Positions 52,925-61,501 of a DNA stretch of 64,000 nt are shown one piece after another (position 1 is the stretch's first letter; each line of letters begins with the position of its first letter). Below the pieces are notes generated by a model. It was not told the origin of the DNA, searched no databases, and saw nothing but the letters and a program-made list of their open reading frames with translations. This stretch comes from Actinomadura viridilutea. GTDB taxonomy: Bacteria > Actinomycetota > Actinomycetes > Streptosporangiales > Streptosporangiaceae. The DNA is taken from NCBI GenBank assembly GCA_003001795.1, contig PVNI01000001.1:372001-436000 (forward strand), written 5' to 3'. The position numbers and the translations under genes are program-made.

Positions 52925-53266
52925 GCCGCTTCACGCGAGAACCCCGAGAACGACGATCCGCCCCCGTACCGGTGCGAGGCCGGTGCGGGGGCGGACCTGT
53001 CACGGGACGGGCTCTGCGCCGGCGGGCCGCGGCGCGCGGCGCCACGGCGTGCGGGGGCGTACCTCGGGCGGGCCCGTCCCGTCACGTCGGACCGTCGGCG
53101 TTCGGCGGGCCGCCGCGCACGCCACCGGGTGAGCGCCGGGTGAACGCCGATCAGCGCGCCTCCCGGCGCCGTCCGGTGGAGACCGGTCCGCGGTGGCGGG
53201 CGGGACCGCGGGCCATGCTGTTCGGACGTGGCGCGCGGACCCTCGCCGAACGCGCGAAACGCCCGG
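52925..53266. other. 342-base gap with one terminator and no gene
   Basis: Apart from the hairpin at 52957-52995, nothing was recognised. Open frames here on both strands lack ribosome sites and family resemblance and continue into neighbours. The sequence is very GC-rich with short inverted repeats. Confidence 0.5.
52957..52995 (+). terminator. 16-bp hairpin after the Bax-inhibitor-like gene
   Basis: Bases 52957-52972 pair with 52980-52995 (one T-G pair, otherwise Watson-Crick), loop 7 bases, starting 32 bases after the stop. Confidence 0.65.
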
Positions 53267-53494
53267 TCAGTAGTGCCGGGCGCGGCGGACGCGTTCGTGC
53301 TCGCGGACGAGGGCGGCGGCGTACCCGTGGGAGATGCCGTGCTCCTCGACCAGCCAGTTGCAGCGCTCCTCGCGGCGCAGGAACGCCGGGCCGTTCTCGA
53401 TGGTGGTGAACCACTCGGGGAGGTCACGTCCTGTGACCTGGGGGATGCGGGCGATCAGCTTGCTGTGCGTCTCCGGCGAGTGGTTCAGGGACAA
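53267..53494 (-). CDS. small DUF4287-type protein
   Basis: The 75-residue protein reads MSLNHSPETHSKLIARI at the start, then PQVTGRDLPEWFTTIENG, CNWLVEEHGISHGYAAALV and ends in a basic RRARHY. This fits the small DUF4287 domain (about 70 residues), often found alone or with a DUF5655 partner; no function is known. The start is TTG 53494, with GGAGG 6 bases upstream; a longer frame to 53557 is not conserved. It is transcribed in the same direction as the thiolase upstream but separated by a very stable hairpin, so it probably has its own promoter. Confidence 0.78.
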   Translation of the reverse strand: MSLNHSPETHSKLIARIPQVTGRDLPEWFTTIENGPAFLRREERCNWLVEEHGISHGYAAALVREHERVRRARHY

Positions 53495-53608
53495 TTGGCA
53501 CCTCCAGGTCGGCGGGGCTCTTCCTTGGACTGTGCAACACGCCGACGAAAGTGACAACCCCCTAACAGGGACCTATCTTCTGCGTAACGTAGATCATTTG
53601 TAACGCGA

Positions 53609-53656
53609 CGGCGCGCGGCGCCCGCCGCGAGGCTCGCGGACGGGCGCCGCGCGCCG
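53609..53656 (-). terminator. 22-bp hairpin after the thiolase gene
   Basis: Bases 53609-53630 pair with 53634-53656 with a single bulged A (53640) and a 3-base loop. It lies 31 bases after the thiolase stop on the minus strand. It is the longest hairpin in the window and again has no T run. Confidence 0.7.
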
Positions 53657-53687
53657 CCGGATCGTTCGCGGCCCGCGGCCGGCGGGC

Positions 53688-54908
53688 TCAGGACAGCCGC
53701 TCGAGCACCATCGCCATGCCCTGGCCCCCGCCCACGCACATGGTCTCCAGGCCGAACTGCTTGTCGTGGAAGCGCAGGGAGTTGATCAGGGTGGAGGTGA
53801 TGCGGGCGCCCGTCATGCCGAACGGGTGGCCGACCGCGATGGCCCCGCCGTTGACGTTCAGCTTGTCCAGGTCGATGCCGAGGTCCTCGGCGCACGGCAG
53901 CACCTGCGCGGCGAACGCCTCGTTGATCTCCACCAGGTCGATGTCGTCGATCGTCATGCCCGCCCGCGCCAGCGCCCGGCGGGACGCCTCGACCGGGCCC
54001 AGCCCCATGATCTCGGGGGAGAGCGCGGACACGCCGGTGGACACGATCCGGGCCAGCGGGGTGATGCCCAGCTCGGCGGCCTTGGTGTCGCTCATGACGA
54101 TCACGGCGGCGGCCCCGTCGTTGAGCGGGCAGCAGTTGCCCGGGGTGACCGTGCCGTCGGGGCGGAACGACGGCTTCAGCGCCGCCACCTTCTCGTACGT
54201 GGTGCCGAGACGCGGGCCGTCGTCCTTGTCCACCACGGTGCCGTCGGGCAGGGTGACCGGGGTGATGTCGGTGGCCCAGAAGCCGTTGGCGATGGCCTTC
54301 TCGGCGAGGTTCTGCGAGCGGACGCCGAACTCGTCCTGCGCCTTGCGGGAGACGCCGCGCAGCTGGGCGACGTTCTCGGCGGTCTGCCCCATGGCGATGT
54401 AGATGTCGGGGATCTTCCCGTCCTCGCGCGGGTCGCGCCAGACGTCCGCGCCGCCCTCGGCGCGCTTGGCGGAGCGCTCCACCGCCTCGTCGAAGATCGG
54501 GTTGCGGGTGTCGGGCAGGCCGTCGCTGCTGCCCTTGGCGAACCGGGACACCATCTCCACGCCCGCCGAGATGATGACGTCGGCCTCGCCCGCCTTGATG
54601 GCGTGGAAGGCCATCCGGGTGGTCTGCAGCGACGACGAGCAGTACCGAGTGATCGTGGCGCCGGGCACCCGGTCCCAGCCGAGCAGCACCGCCACCACGC
54701 GGGCCATGTTGTAGCCCTGCTCGCCGCCGGGCAGGCCGCAGCCGAGCAGCAGGTCGTCGACCTGGTCCGGGTCCAGCTGCGGCACCTTGGCCATGGCCGC
54801 CTTGATCATCTCGGCGGTGAGGTCGTCGGGACGCAGTTCCTTCAGGGACCCCTTGAAGGCGCGTCCGATGGGGGAGCGCGCGGTCGCGACGATGACAGCC
54901 TCGGGCAT
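53688..54908 (-). CDS. acetyl-CoA C-acyltransferase (thiolase)
   Basis: Thiolases cleave 3-ketoacyl-CoA in beta-oxidation or condense acetyl-CoA units. The 406-residue protein is full length with nucleophile Cys 90 in ITRYCSSSLQT, NEAFA, GHPFGMTGAR with catalytic His, and the second Cys 391 in CVGGGQG. The long loop with RFAKGSSDGLPDTRNP is typical of the degradative actinobacterial FadA-type group. No partner hydratase/dehydrogenase gene is adjacent, so its pathway cannot be fixed. ATG 54908 has GAGGAG 8 bases upstream. Confidence 0.93.
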   Translation of the reverse strand: MPEAVIVATARSPIGRAFKGSLKELRPDDLTAEMIKAAMAKVPQLDPDQVDDLLLGCGLPGGEQGYNMARVVAVLLGWDRVPGATITRYCSSSLQTTRMAFHAIKAGEADVIISAGVEMVSRFAKGSSDGLPDTRNPIFDEAVERSAKRAEGGADVWRDPREDGKIPDIYIAMGQTAENVAQLRGVSRKAQDEFGVRSQNLAEKAIANGFWATDITPVTLPDGTVVDKDDGPRLGTTYEKVAALKPSFRPDGTVTPGNCCPLNDGAAAVIVMSDTKAAELGITPLARIVSTGVSALSPEIMGLGPVEASRRALARAGMTIDDIDLVEINEAFAAQVLPCAEDLGIDLDKLNVNGGAIAVGHPFGMTGARITSTLINSLRFHDKQFGLETMCVGGGQGMAMVLERLS

Positions 54909-55013
54909 TGCGGATCTCCTCGTCTCAGCGGCCGATGCCGGTCGTTACCCGCTGGTCACGTGCAATGTAACAGGCCTCGATCCGCCGTCCGAACGCGGCT
55001 CTAATCCCGGGCG

Positions 55014-55040
55014 ACCAGGTCAGGCGGCGCCTGACCTGGT
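55014..55040 (-). terminator. 12-bp hairpin after the SGNH hydrolase gene
   Basis: Bases 55014-55025 pair perfectly with 55029-55040 around a 3-base loop, 8 bases after the hydrolase stop on the minus strand. Confidence 0.65.
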
Positions 55041-55048
55041 CCACCGCA

Positions 55049-56086
55049 TCAGGCGACGCCGGGCTTGACCGCCGCGGGTCCGCCGGACTCCTCGGCCGCC
55101 TGGGGCACCTGGCGGCGCCGCAGCAGGGTGACCCAGCGGCCCCGGGGGCCGCGCTCGCGGCCCTCGACCCGGGTGCCCGCGACCTCGGTCCCGGGCTCCT
55201 CGGCCGCCTCGGCGGCGGCCAGGTAGACGGGCAGGACGCCCCGGCCGCGCCGCACGTCGGGCAGCACCTCGGGTTCGGGCTCCAGCCCCAGGGCGGCGGC
55301 CATCGACGGCAGCACGGCGGCGGCCGCCGCGGCGTAGCCTCGGGCGGACGGGTGGTAGCGGTCCGCGCTGAACATCTCGCGCGGGTCGGCCTCGAACTCG
55401 CGGGCGAGCAGGTCGCCCAGCGACACGGTCCGCCCGCCGCGCTCCACCACGGCGATGGTCTGCGCGGCGGCGAGCTGGCGGCTGGCGCGCCGGGCGATCC
55501 ACCGCAGCGGCTGCATCACCGGCTGCACCGTGCCCAGGTCGGGGCAGGTGCCGACGACCACCTTGCAGTTCGCGGCGTGCAGCCGCTCCACGGCCGCGGC
55601 CAGGTGCCGCACCGACTCGGCCGCGGGCACGCGGGCGGTGACGTCGTTGGCGCCGATCATGATCACGGCGATGTCGGGACGGGCGGCCAACGCCTTGTCC
55701 ACCTGGCCGTGCAGCGCCTCGGAACGGGCGCCCGACAGCGCCACGTTCGTCAACCGCACCGGACGCCCGGCAATCGACGACAGGCCCGCGGCCAGCAGCG
55801 CCCCCGGCGTCTCGTCGGGTTCGTGGACGCCCAGCCCCGCCGCGGTGGAGTCGCCCAGCATCACGAACGACAGCGGCTCCGCCGATGCCTCGGCGTTCGC
55901 CGCACCGCCCCCGTACAGGCCGTCGGCGACCGGCGGGTCGCCGTTGGGCCTGGCCTGAATGATCCGGCGGGCGAGCTTGGCCTCGACGACGATGAGTGCG
56001 AAGGTCAAGCCGCCCAGGGCGGTGAGGCCCCCGCCCCCGTAGGCGGCCGCCGTCGCGATCCGGCGTGCCGTCAACGCTCTGAGCAT
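55049..56086 (-). CDS. SGNH/GDSL-type hydrolase
   Basis: The 345-residue protein has a membrane helix or uncleaved signal (about 14-36), then the SGNH esterase fold: GDS (nucleophile Ser 80) in FVMLGDSTAAGLG, the block II Gly in NVALSGARS, Asn 147 in IGANDVT, and the Asp 242-x-x-His 245 pair in SADRYHPS. It would be a membrane-anchored esterase or acyl hydrolase outside the cell. The last 85 residues are Glu/Arg/Gly-rich and unassigned. ATG 56086 follows GGAGGG. It is divergent from the cystathionine beta-synthase gene. Confidence 0.86.
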   Translation of the reverse strand: MLRALTARRIATAAAYGGGGLTALGGLTFALIVVEAKLARRIIQARPNGDPPVADGLYGGGAANAEASAEPLSFVMLGDSTAAGLGVHEPDETPGALLAAGLSSIAGRPVRLTNVALSGARSEALHGQVDKALAARPDIAVIMIGANDVTARVPAAESVRHLAAAVERLHAANCKVVVGTCPDLGTVQPVMQPLRWIARRASRQLAAAQTIAVVERGGRTVSLGDLLAREFEADPREMFSADRYHPSARGYAAAAAAVLPSMAAALGLEPEPEVLPDVRRGRGVLPVYLAAAEAAEEPGTEVAGTRVEGRERGPRGRWVTLLRRRQVPQAAEESGGPAAVKPGVA

Positions 56087-56188
56087 CGTACGTTAACCCT
56101 CCGTAACTGGCGGGCGCGTCCGGGTCACCGGAACGTGCCCGTCGCCGTCTTACTGGGCTACCGTCAAGAATTGGAATCTATCCGAAGC

Positions 56189-56233
56189 CACATCCCTGCC
56201 CCGGGCGGCACACGCTGGTTGAACAGGGATGTG
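56189..56233. repeat. 10-bp inverted repeat upstream of cystathionine beta-synthase
   Basis: CACATCCCTG at 56189-56198 is inverted exactly at 56224-56233, with a 25-base spacer. It ends 27 bases before the GTG start. It may be an operator with half sites about 3.3 helical turns apart, or a leader hairpin. Confidence 0.6.
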
Positions 56234-56260
56234 ACGAAGTGATTCGACAAGGATGTCGCG

Positions 56261-57628
56261 GTGCAGGTACACGATTCGCTGGTCGAGTTGATGGGCGACA
56301 CCCCGCTCGTCCGGCTGCGGAAAGTCACCGCCGGGCTGCGCCCACAGGTGCTGGCCAAGGTGGAGTACTTCAATCCCGGCGGCTCGGTGAAGGACCGCAT
56401 CGCGGTCCGGATGATCGAGGCCGCCGAGAAGTCCGGCAAGCTGCGGCCGGGCGGCACGATCGTCGAGCCGACCTCCGGCAACACCGGGGTGGGGCTGGCC
56501 ATCGTCGCGCAGGAACGCGGCTACCGCTGCGTCTTCGTGTGCCCGGACAAGGTCGCCAAGGACAAGCTGGACGTGCTGCGCGCGTACGGCGCGGAGGTCG
56601 TGGTGTGCCCGACCGCGGTGCCGCCCGAGCACCCCGAGTCGTACTACTCGGTGTCGGACCGGCTGGCCGCGGAGATCCCCGGGGCCTGGAAGCCGAACCA
56701 GTACGTCAACCCGGACAACCCGCGCTCGCACTACGAGACCACCGGCCCGGAGATCTGGGAGCAGACCGACGGGCGGATCACGCACTTCGTCGCGGGCATC
56801 GGCACCGGCGGCACGATCAGCGGCGCCGGCCGCTTCCTCAAGGAGGCCTCCGGCGGACGGGTCAAGGTGATCGGCGCCGACCCCGAGGGCTCGGTGTACT
56901 CGGGCGGGACCGGCCGCCCCTACCTGGTCGAGGGCGTCGGCGAGGACATCTGGCCGGAGACCTACGACCGGACGATCTGCGACCAGGTCATCGCGATCTC
57001 CGACAAGGAGTCGTTCACCATGACCCGGCGGCTGGCCCGCGAGGAGGCGCTGCTGGTCGGCGGGTCCTGCGGGATGGCGGTGGCGGCCGCGCTGCGGGTC
57101 GCCGCCGAGGCCGACGAGGACGCGGTGATCGTGGTGCTGCTGCCCGACGGCGGCCGCGGCTACCTCTCGAAGATCTTCAACGACGACTGGATGGCGGACT
57201 ACGGCTTCCTCACCCCCTCCACCGAGGAGGCCCGGGTGGGCGAGGTGCTGAACCGCAAGGGCGGGCAGCTGCCCGAGTTCGTGCACGTCCACCCGCACGA
57301 GACCGTGGAGACCGCGATCTCGATCATGCGGGAGTACGAGGTGTCGCAGCTCCCGGTGATGAAGGAGGAGCCGCCGGTCATGGCGGCCGAGGTGGTCGGC
57401 TCGGTGGCCGAGCGGGACCTGCTGGACGTGCTGGTGCGCGACCGCGGCTCGCTCGGCGACAGCGTGGACAAGCACATGTCCGCGCCGCTGCCGACGGTCG
57501 GGTCCGGCGAGCCGGTGAGCAAGGCCGTGGAGGTCATGGAGAAGGCGGGCGCGCTGGTCGTCCTCGTCGACGGCAAGCCCAAGGGCCTGCTCACCCGCCA
57601 GGACCTGCTCGCCTTCCTCGCGAGCTGA
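56261..57628 (+). CDS. cystathionine beta-synthase
   Basis: The enzyme joins serine (or O-acetylserine) and homocysteine to cystathionine, a PLP reaction of reverse transsulfuration. The 455-residue protein has the PLP Lys 44 in FNPGGSVKDR, the phosphate loop TSGNTG (71-76), and GTGGTISGAG. The C-terminal tandem CBS (Bateman) domains (about 335-455) would bind an adenosyl regulator. GTG 56261 follows AAGGAT. With the cystathionine gamma-lyase/synthase gene 2.6 kb away, a homocysteine-to-cysteine route is complete. Length and Bateman domains argue against a plain cysteine synthase. Confidence 0.92.
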   Translation: MQVHDSLVELMGDTPLVRLRKVTAGLRPQVLAKVEYFNPGGSVKDRIAVRMIEAAEKSGKLRPGGTIVEPTSGNTGVGLAIVAQERGYRCVFVCPDKVAKDKLDVLRAYGAEVVVCPTAVPPEHPESYYSVSDRLAAEIPGAWKPNQYVNPDNPRSHYETTGPEIWEQTDGRITHFVAGIGTGGTISGAGRFLKEASGGRVKVIGADPEGSVYSGGTGRPYLVEGVGEDIWPETYDRTICDQVIAISDKESFTMTRRLAREEALLVGGSCGMAVAAALRVAAEADEDAVIVVLLPDGGRGYLSKIFNDDWMADYGFLTPSTEEARVGEVLNRKGGQLPEFVHVHPHETVETAISIMREYEVSQLPVMKEEPPVMAAEVVGSVAERDLLDVLVRDRGSLGDSVDKHMSAPLPTVGSGEPVSKAVEVMEKAGALVVLVDGKPKGLLTRQDLLAFLAS

Positions 57629-57681
57629 GCCGTCGCCCGGCGGCGTCCCCGATGCGCGGGGCCGCGCCGGCGCACGGAACG

Positions 57682-57727
57682 ACGAAGCGCCGGGCCCCGC
57701 GCGGGGCTCCGGCGCTTCGTTCCTTCC
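57682..57727 (+). terminator. hairpin after cystathionine beta-synthase
   Basis: A 12-bp perfect outer stem (57682-57693 with 57709-57720) encloses a short CCCC/GGGG inner stem; tccttcc follows, the nearest to a T run outside the pth terminator. Confidence 0.6.
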
Positions 57728-57733
57728 CCGGGT

Positions 57734-57794
57734 GTTGGGCCGCGGCCCGCCGGCGGTGTGGGCGGCTTGGTCGACCGGCGATCCGCGGCCCAAC
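57734..57794. repeat. 12-bp inverted repeat between cystathionine beta-synthase and MMPL genes
   Basis: GTTGGGCCGCGG (57734-57745) is inverted exactly at 57783-57794, spacer 37 bases. Together with the two flanking hairpins, it makes this 234-base convergent gap highly structured. Confidence 0.55.
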
Positions 57795-57817
57795 GTCTCT
57801 CACGGTCACGGGGCCGG

Positions 57818-57842
57818 GCCCCGGGCCGAGACGGCCCGGGGC
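57818..57842 (-). terminator. hairpin after the MMPL gene
   Basis: A 10-bp perfect stem (57818-57827 with 57833-57842) with 5-base loop starts 20 bases after the MMPL stop on the minus strand. Confidence 0.55.
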
Positions 57843-57862
57843 GGGCCGCCGGGCGGGGGCCG

Positions 57863-60016
57863 CTAGGCGCGGGCCCCGCTTCCGGCGAACTCCTCCTCCG
57901 GGTCGGCCTTCCCGGCGGGGACGGGACGCGCCCGGTACCCCGGCCACCAGGCCCGATGGCCGATCAGCGCGGTGACGCCCGGCACGAGGAAGACCGACAT
58001 CACGAAGGCCGACAGGGCGATGCCCATGGCGATCGAGAAGCCCATCTGCTGGAGCATCGACACCTCGGCGACCAGCATCACCGAGAACGTCCCGGCCAGG
58101 ATCAGTCCCGCCGCGGCGACCGTGGGGCCGCCGTGCTGCACCGCCAGGGCGGCGGCGCCGCGCGGATCGCGGCCCTCCTTGGCCTCCTCCCGCAGCCGCG
58201 CGGTCATCAGGATGTTGTAGTCGGTCCCGATGGCCAGCACGAACAGGTACAGCATGATCGGCAGGTGGAAGATCTCGCCGGCCTGCCCCAGGAGGCCCTG
58301 GAAGACGTACACCGCGGCGCCCATGGTGGCGGCGAAGCCGAGCAGCACCGCCGGCACCAGGTACAGCGGGGCGACCACCGAGCGCAGCAGGAGCAGCAGG
58401 ATCAGCGCGATCAGCACCCCCGCCACCGGCAGGATCACCGACAGGTCGCGGTTGACGACCTTGTTGATGTCGCCGTAGATGGCGGTCTCGCCGCCCACGA
58501 GCATGCGGGTGCCCTCCGGAGTGATCTTGTGGGCGGCGGGCCGCAGCTCGTCCTTGACCAGGTTGATCGAGTCGTTGGAGACGGGGTTCTGCTTGAGCAG
58601 CAGGTCCACCTGGACGACCTTGCCGTCCGGGGAGGGCTGGGCGGGCTGCACGCCGCCCACGCCGGGCAGCGACCGGGCCTGCTGCCGGAAGGACTCGATC
58701 GTCTGCTTGGGGATGGGCTGCCCGTTCTCGGACTGCAGGTAGACCTGGACGGGCTTGGTCAGGCCGGCCGGGAAGGCGCTCTGCATCTCCTTCATGGCCC
58801 GCGCGGACTCGGTGTTGTCCGGGAAGCTGGCCTGGAAGTCGTAGTCGGACTTGAAGCCGACCGCCCCGACCGCCAGGGCGGCCAGCAGCGCGCCGGAGAC
58901 GAGCGCGACCAGCGCCGGGCGCCGGCCGACCAGCCGGCCGAGACCGGCGGAGACGCGGGCCCGCGGCTGCCGCTTCCACGACTTGGACGGCCAGAACACC
59001 GCCGGGCCCAGCAGCGACACGATCGCCGGGAACACCGTCAGCGACGTGATGCCCATGACCAGCACGCCGATGGCCAGCGACGGGCCCCACGCGGCGAAGA
59101 TGCCGAACGAGGCGAGCATCAGCACCAGGAAGGTCACCGCGATCGCGGCCGCGGCGGAGGCGATGACCTCGCCGACCCGCTCCATCGCGACGACCATCGC
59201 GGTCTTCTTGTCGTCGCCGGCGCGCAGCCGCTCCCGGTACCGGAACAGGACGAACAGGTAGTAGTCGGCGCCGATGCCGAACAGCACGATCGTCATGATG
59301 ATCTGCAGGCTGTCGTCGCCGGTGAAGTCCAGCAGCCGGGAGGCCGCGCCGATGAGGCCGTTCGCCATGGCCTCGGTCAGCATGATCACGATGATCGGCA
59401 GCACCGCCGCGATCGGCGCCCGGAAGATCAGCAGGATCAACCCGATGATCAGCACGAACGTGCCGACGCTCACCAGGACCAGCGAGGTTTGGAAGGAGTC
59501 CTCGTTGTCGGTGAACGTGGCGACGTCACCGCCGACCTTGGCGGTGAGCCCGGATCCCAGCACGCCCGGCAGGTCCTTGCGGATGTCCTTGACCGCCTCG
59601 CTCTGCTTGGTCTGCTCCTCCGGGCTCATCCCCTTCATGGGGACGGTGATCAACTGAAGGTCCCGCTTGGGGGCCATCGTCTGCGGGCCGGTCAGGAACC
59701 CTTGGACGGTCGGGTACTTCTTGGCGGTCAGCGCCTGCGCGGCCTGGGAGATCTTGGCGCTGTCGGCCGCGGTGAGCTGCCCGCCGTCGGACCGCTTGAC
59801 CACGATGAGGGTGGTGGCGTCGGCCTGCTGCGGGAACGCCTTCTTGGCCAGCTCGGCGGCCTGCACGGCCTCGTAGGAGGACGGCAGGAACTCGCCCTGA
59901 TCGGATTCGGTCTTCAGCGTCGGGGACAGGAAGACGATGGCGACCCAGGCCACCGCCCATGTCAGGAGCGTCAGCCACGGGTGTTTGACCACCACGCGGG
60001 CCAGGCGTGCGAACAT
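57863..60016 (-). CDS. MMPL-family RND transporter
   Basis: The 717-residue protein has two related halves, each with a membrane helix, a large outer loop and five more helices. The proton-relay GADYYLFVLFRYRE in the first half and GTDYNILMTARLREE in the second are typical for actinobacterial MMPL proteins. Such proteins export lipids or hydrophobic compounds across the membrane. It resembles the YdfJ/ActII-3 group, not the large mycobacterial MmpL3 type. ATG 60016 is chosen for AAGGA 7 bases upstream and the conserved start FARLARVVVKHPWLTL. No regulator gene is adjacent; the substrate is unknown. Confidence 0.88.
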   Translation of the reverse strand: MFARLARVVVKHPWLTLLTWAVAWVAIVFLSPTLKTESDQGEFLPSSYEAVQAAELAKKAFPQQADATTLIVVKRSDGGQLTAADSAKISQAAQALTAKKYPTVQGFLTGPQTMAPKRDLQLITVPMKGMSPEEQTKQSEAVKDIRKDLPGVLGSGLTAKVGGDVATFTDNEDSFQTSLVLVSVGTFVLIIGLILLIFRAPIAAVLPIIVIMLTEAMANGLIGAASRLLDFTGDDSLQIIMTIVLFGIGADYYLFVLFRYRERLRAGDDKKTAMVVAMERVGEVIASAAAAIAVTFLVLMLASFGIFAAWGPSLAIGVLVMGITSLTVFPAIVSLLGPAVFWPSKSWKRQPRARVSAGLGRLVGRRPALVALVSGALLAALAVGAVGFKSDYDFQASFPDNTESARAMKEMQSAFPAGLTKPVQVYLQSENGQPIPKQTIESFRQQARSLPGVGGVQPAQPSPDGKVVQVDLLLKQNPVSNDSINLVKDELRPAAHKITPEGTRMLVGGETAIYGDINKVVNRDLSVILPVAGVLIALILLLLLRSVVAPLYLVPAVLLGFAATMGAAVYVFQGLLGQAGEIFHLPIMLYLFVLAIGTDYNILMTARLREEAKEGRDPRGAAALAVQHGGPTVAAAGLILAGTFSVMLVAEVSMLQQMGFSIAMGIALSAFVMSVFLVPGVTALIGHRAWWPGYRARPVPAGKADPEEEFAGSGARA

Positions 60017-60251
60017 GCGCGTTCCTTCGACTGGGGGAAAGCGGAGCTGGGCGAGCACGCGGCTCGCCGAGCCGGGCCCCGTCCGGTGTGCCGGGGGCGT
60101 CGGACGGGATCGGTCAGCCTCTCTGGATACGCTTCAACCGTAAAGATCGCTCCTTGAGAAGTGTTCAACCCCCGAGGCGAATTGGGCGGTGATACCTGCG
60201 GGGGACCTCCTCCTCCCGAAGGAGTGGCCGAGGGCGGATAGCCTCGTGCTC

Positions 60252-61400
60252 ATGGACGACGAGGTTCACCAGGGATTCGAGACGCTGGCCATTCACGCCG
60301 GGCAGGAGCCCGACCCGGCGACGGGGGCGGTCGTGCCCCCGATTTACCAGGTCTCGACGTACAAGCAGGACGGCATCGGGGGGCTGCGCGGCGGCTACGA
60401 GTACTCCCGTTCGGCCAACCCGACCCGTACCGCGCTGGAAGTATGCCTGGCCGCGCTGGAAGGGGGAGCCAGGGGGCTGGCGTTCGCCTCCGGGCTGGCC
60501 GCCGAGGACACCCTCCTGCGGACCGTGTGCGCGCCGGGCGACCACGCAGTCATCCCCGGTGACGCCTACGGAGGGACGTACCGGCTGTTCGCCAAGGTGC
60601 TCGAGCGCTGGGGCCTGGCGTACGACCCGGTGCCCCTCGACGACGTGGCGGCGGTGCGCGCCGCCGTCCGTCCCGAAACGAAGATCATCTGGGTGGAGAC
60701 GCCGACCAACCCGCTGCTCGGCGTGGCCGACATCGCCGCGCTGGCCGGCGTCGCGCACGAGGCCGGGGCGCTGCTGGTGGTCGACAACACCTTCGCCTCG
60801 CCCTACCTGCAGCGTCCGCTGACGCTGGGCGCCGACGTGGTCGTCCACTCCACCACCAAGTACCTGGGCGGCCACTCCGACGTGGTCGGCGGCGCGCTGG
60901 TGACGGCCGACGCCGAGCTGGGCGAGCGGCTGGCGTTCCACCAGAACGCCATGGGCGCGGTGGCCGGGCCGTTCGACGCCTGGCTGACGCTGCGGGGGAT
61001 CAAGACGCTGGCGGTGCGGATGGACCGGCACTGCGCCAACGCCGCCGCCGTGGTCGACATGCTCACCGCGCACCCGGCGGTCGAGCAGGTGCTCTACCCC
61101 GGGCTGCCCGACCACCCCGGTCACGAGGTCGCCGCCAAGCAGATGCGCGCCTTCGGCGGCATGGTGTCGTTCCGGATGGGCTCGGAGGAGGCCGCCGTCC
61201 GGGTGTGCGAGCGGACGAAGCTGTTCACGCTCGGCGAGTCGCTCGGCGGAGTGGAGTCGCTGATCGAGCACCCGGCGCGGATGACCCACGCGTCGGCCGC
61301 CGGGTCGCCGCTGGAGGTCCCGGCCGACCTGGTGCGGCTGTCGGTCGGCATCGAGGACGTCGCGGACCTGCTGGACGATCTGCGGCGGGCGCTGGACTGA
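60252..61400 (+). CDS. metB: cystathionine gamma-synthase/lyase (Cys/Met metabolism PLP enzyme)
   Basis: The 382-residue PLP enzyme has HAGQEPDPATGAVVPPIYQVSTY, YEYSRSANPTR, the DNTFASPYLQRPL strand and the cofactor Lys 203 in HSTTKYLGGHSD, plus SLGGVESLIEHPARMTHA. It either makes cystathionine from O-acyl-homoserine and cysteine or cleaves cystathionine; actinobacterial enzymes often do both. Near a cystathionine beta-synthase, the lyase direction to cysteine is plausible. ATG 60252 gives the usual N-terminus; GTG 60246 is an alternative. A 15-bp tandem repeat covers the stop and places a second in-frame TGA 15 bases later. Confidence 0.9.
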   Translation: MDDEVHQGFETLAIHAGQEPDPATGAVVPPIYQVSTYKQDGIGGLRGGYEYSRSANPTRTALEVCLAALEGGARGLAFASGLAAEDTLLRTVCAPGDHAVIPGDAYGGTYRLFAKVLERWGLAYDPVPLDDVAAVRAAVRPETKIIWVETPTNPLLGVADIAALAGVAHEAGALLVVDNTFASPYLQRPLTLGADVVVHSTTKYLGGHSDVVGGALVTADAELGERLAFHQNAMGAVAGPFDAWLTLRGIKTLAVRMDRHCANAAAVVDMLTAHPAVEQVLYPGLPDHPGHEVAAKQMRAFGGMVSFRMGSEEAAVRVCERTKLFTLGESLGGVESLIEHPARMTHASAAGSPLEVPADLVRLSVGIEDVADLLDDLRRALD

Positions 61401-61422
61401 CGGGCGCTGGACTGACGGGCGC
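61386..61422. repeat. 15-bp tandem duplication across the metB stop codon
   Basis: cgggcgctggactga is found at 61386-61400 and again at 61401-61415 with no difference; cgggcgc starts a third copy. The first copy holds the stop. Read-through would add Arg-Ala-Leu-Asp and stop again in frame. Confidence 0.9.
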
Positions 61423-61460
61423 CGTCCCGCATTGGCCCGCCGCCGCGCGCAAGCGCTTTA

Positions 61461-61466
61461 TATGAT
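61461..61466 (+). promoter_or_regulatory. -10 element before the secreted hydrolase
   Basis: TATGAT, the same hexamer as before the tRNA, lies 35 bases before the GTG in the most AT-rich stretch of this gap (ctttatatgatg). No clear -35. Confidence 0.35.
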
Positions 61467-61501
61467 GTGCGCACCAAGATCTCTTAAAGAAAGGGTCCGG
61501 G

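Noticed and set aside
52925..53266. small gene in the gap after the Bax-inhibitor-like gene
   Set aside because: All frames lack a ribosome site and protein-like composition; only the hairpin is supported.
56087..56260. SAM, SAH or cobalamin riboswitch before cystathionine beta-synthase
   Set aside because: The leader is short and only one long-range stem is seen; no conserved riboswitch core was recognised.
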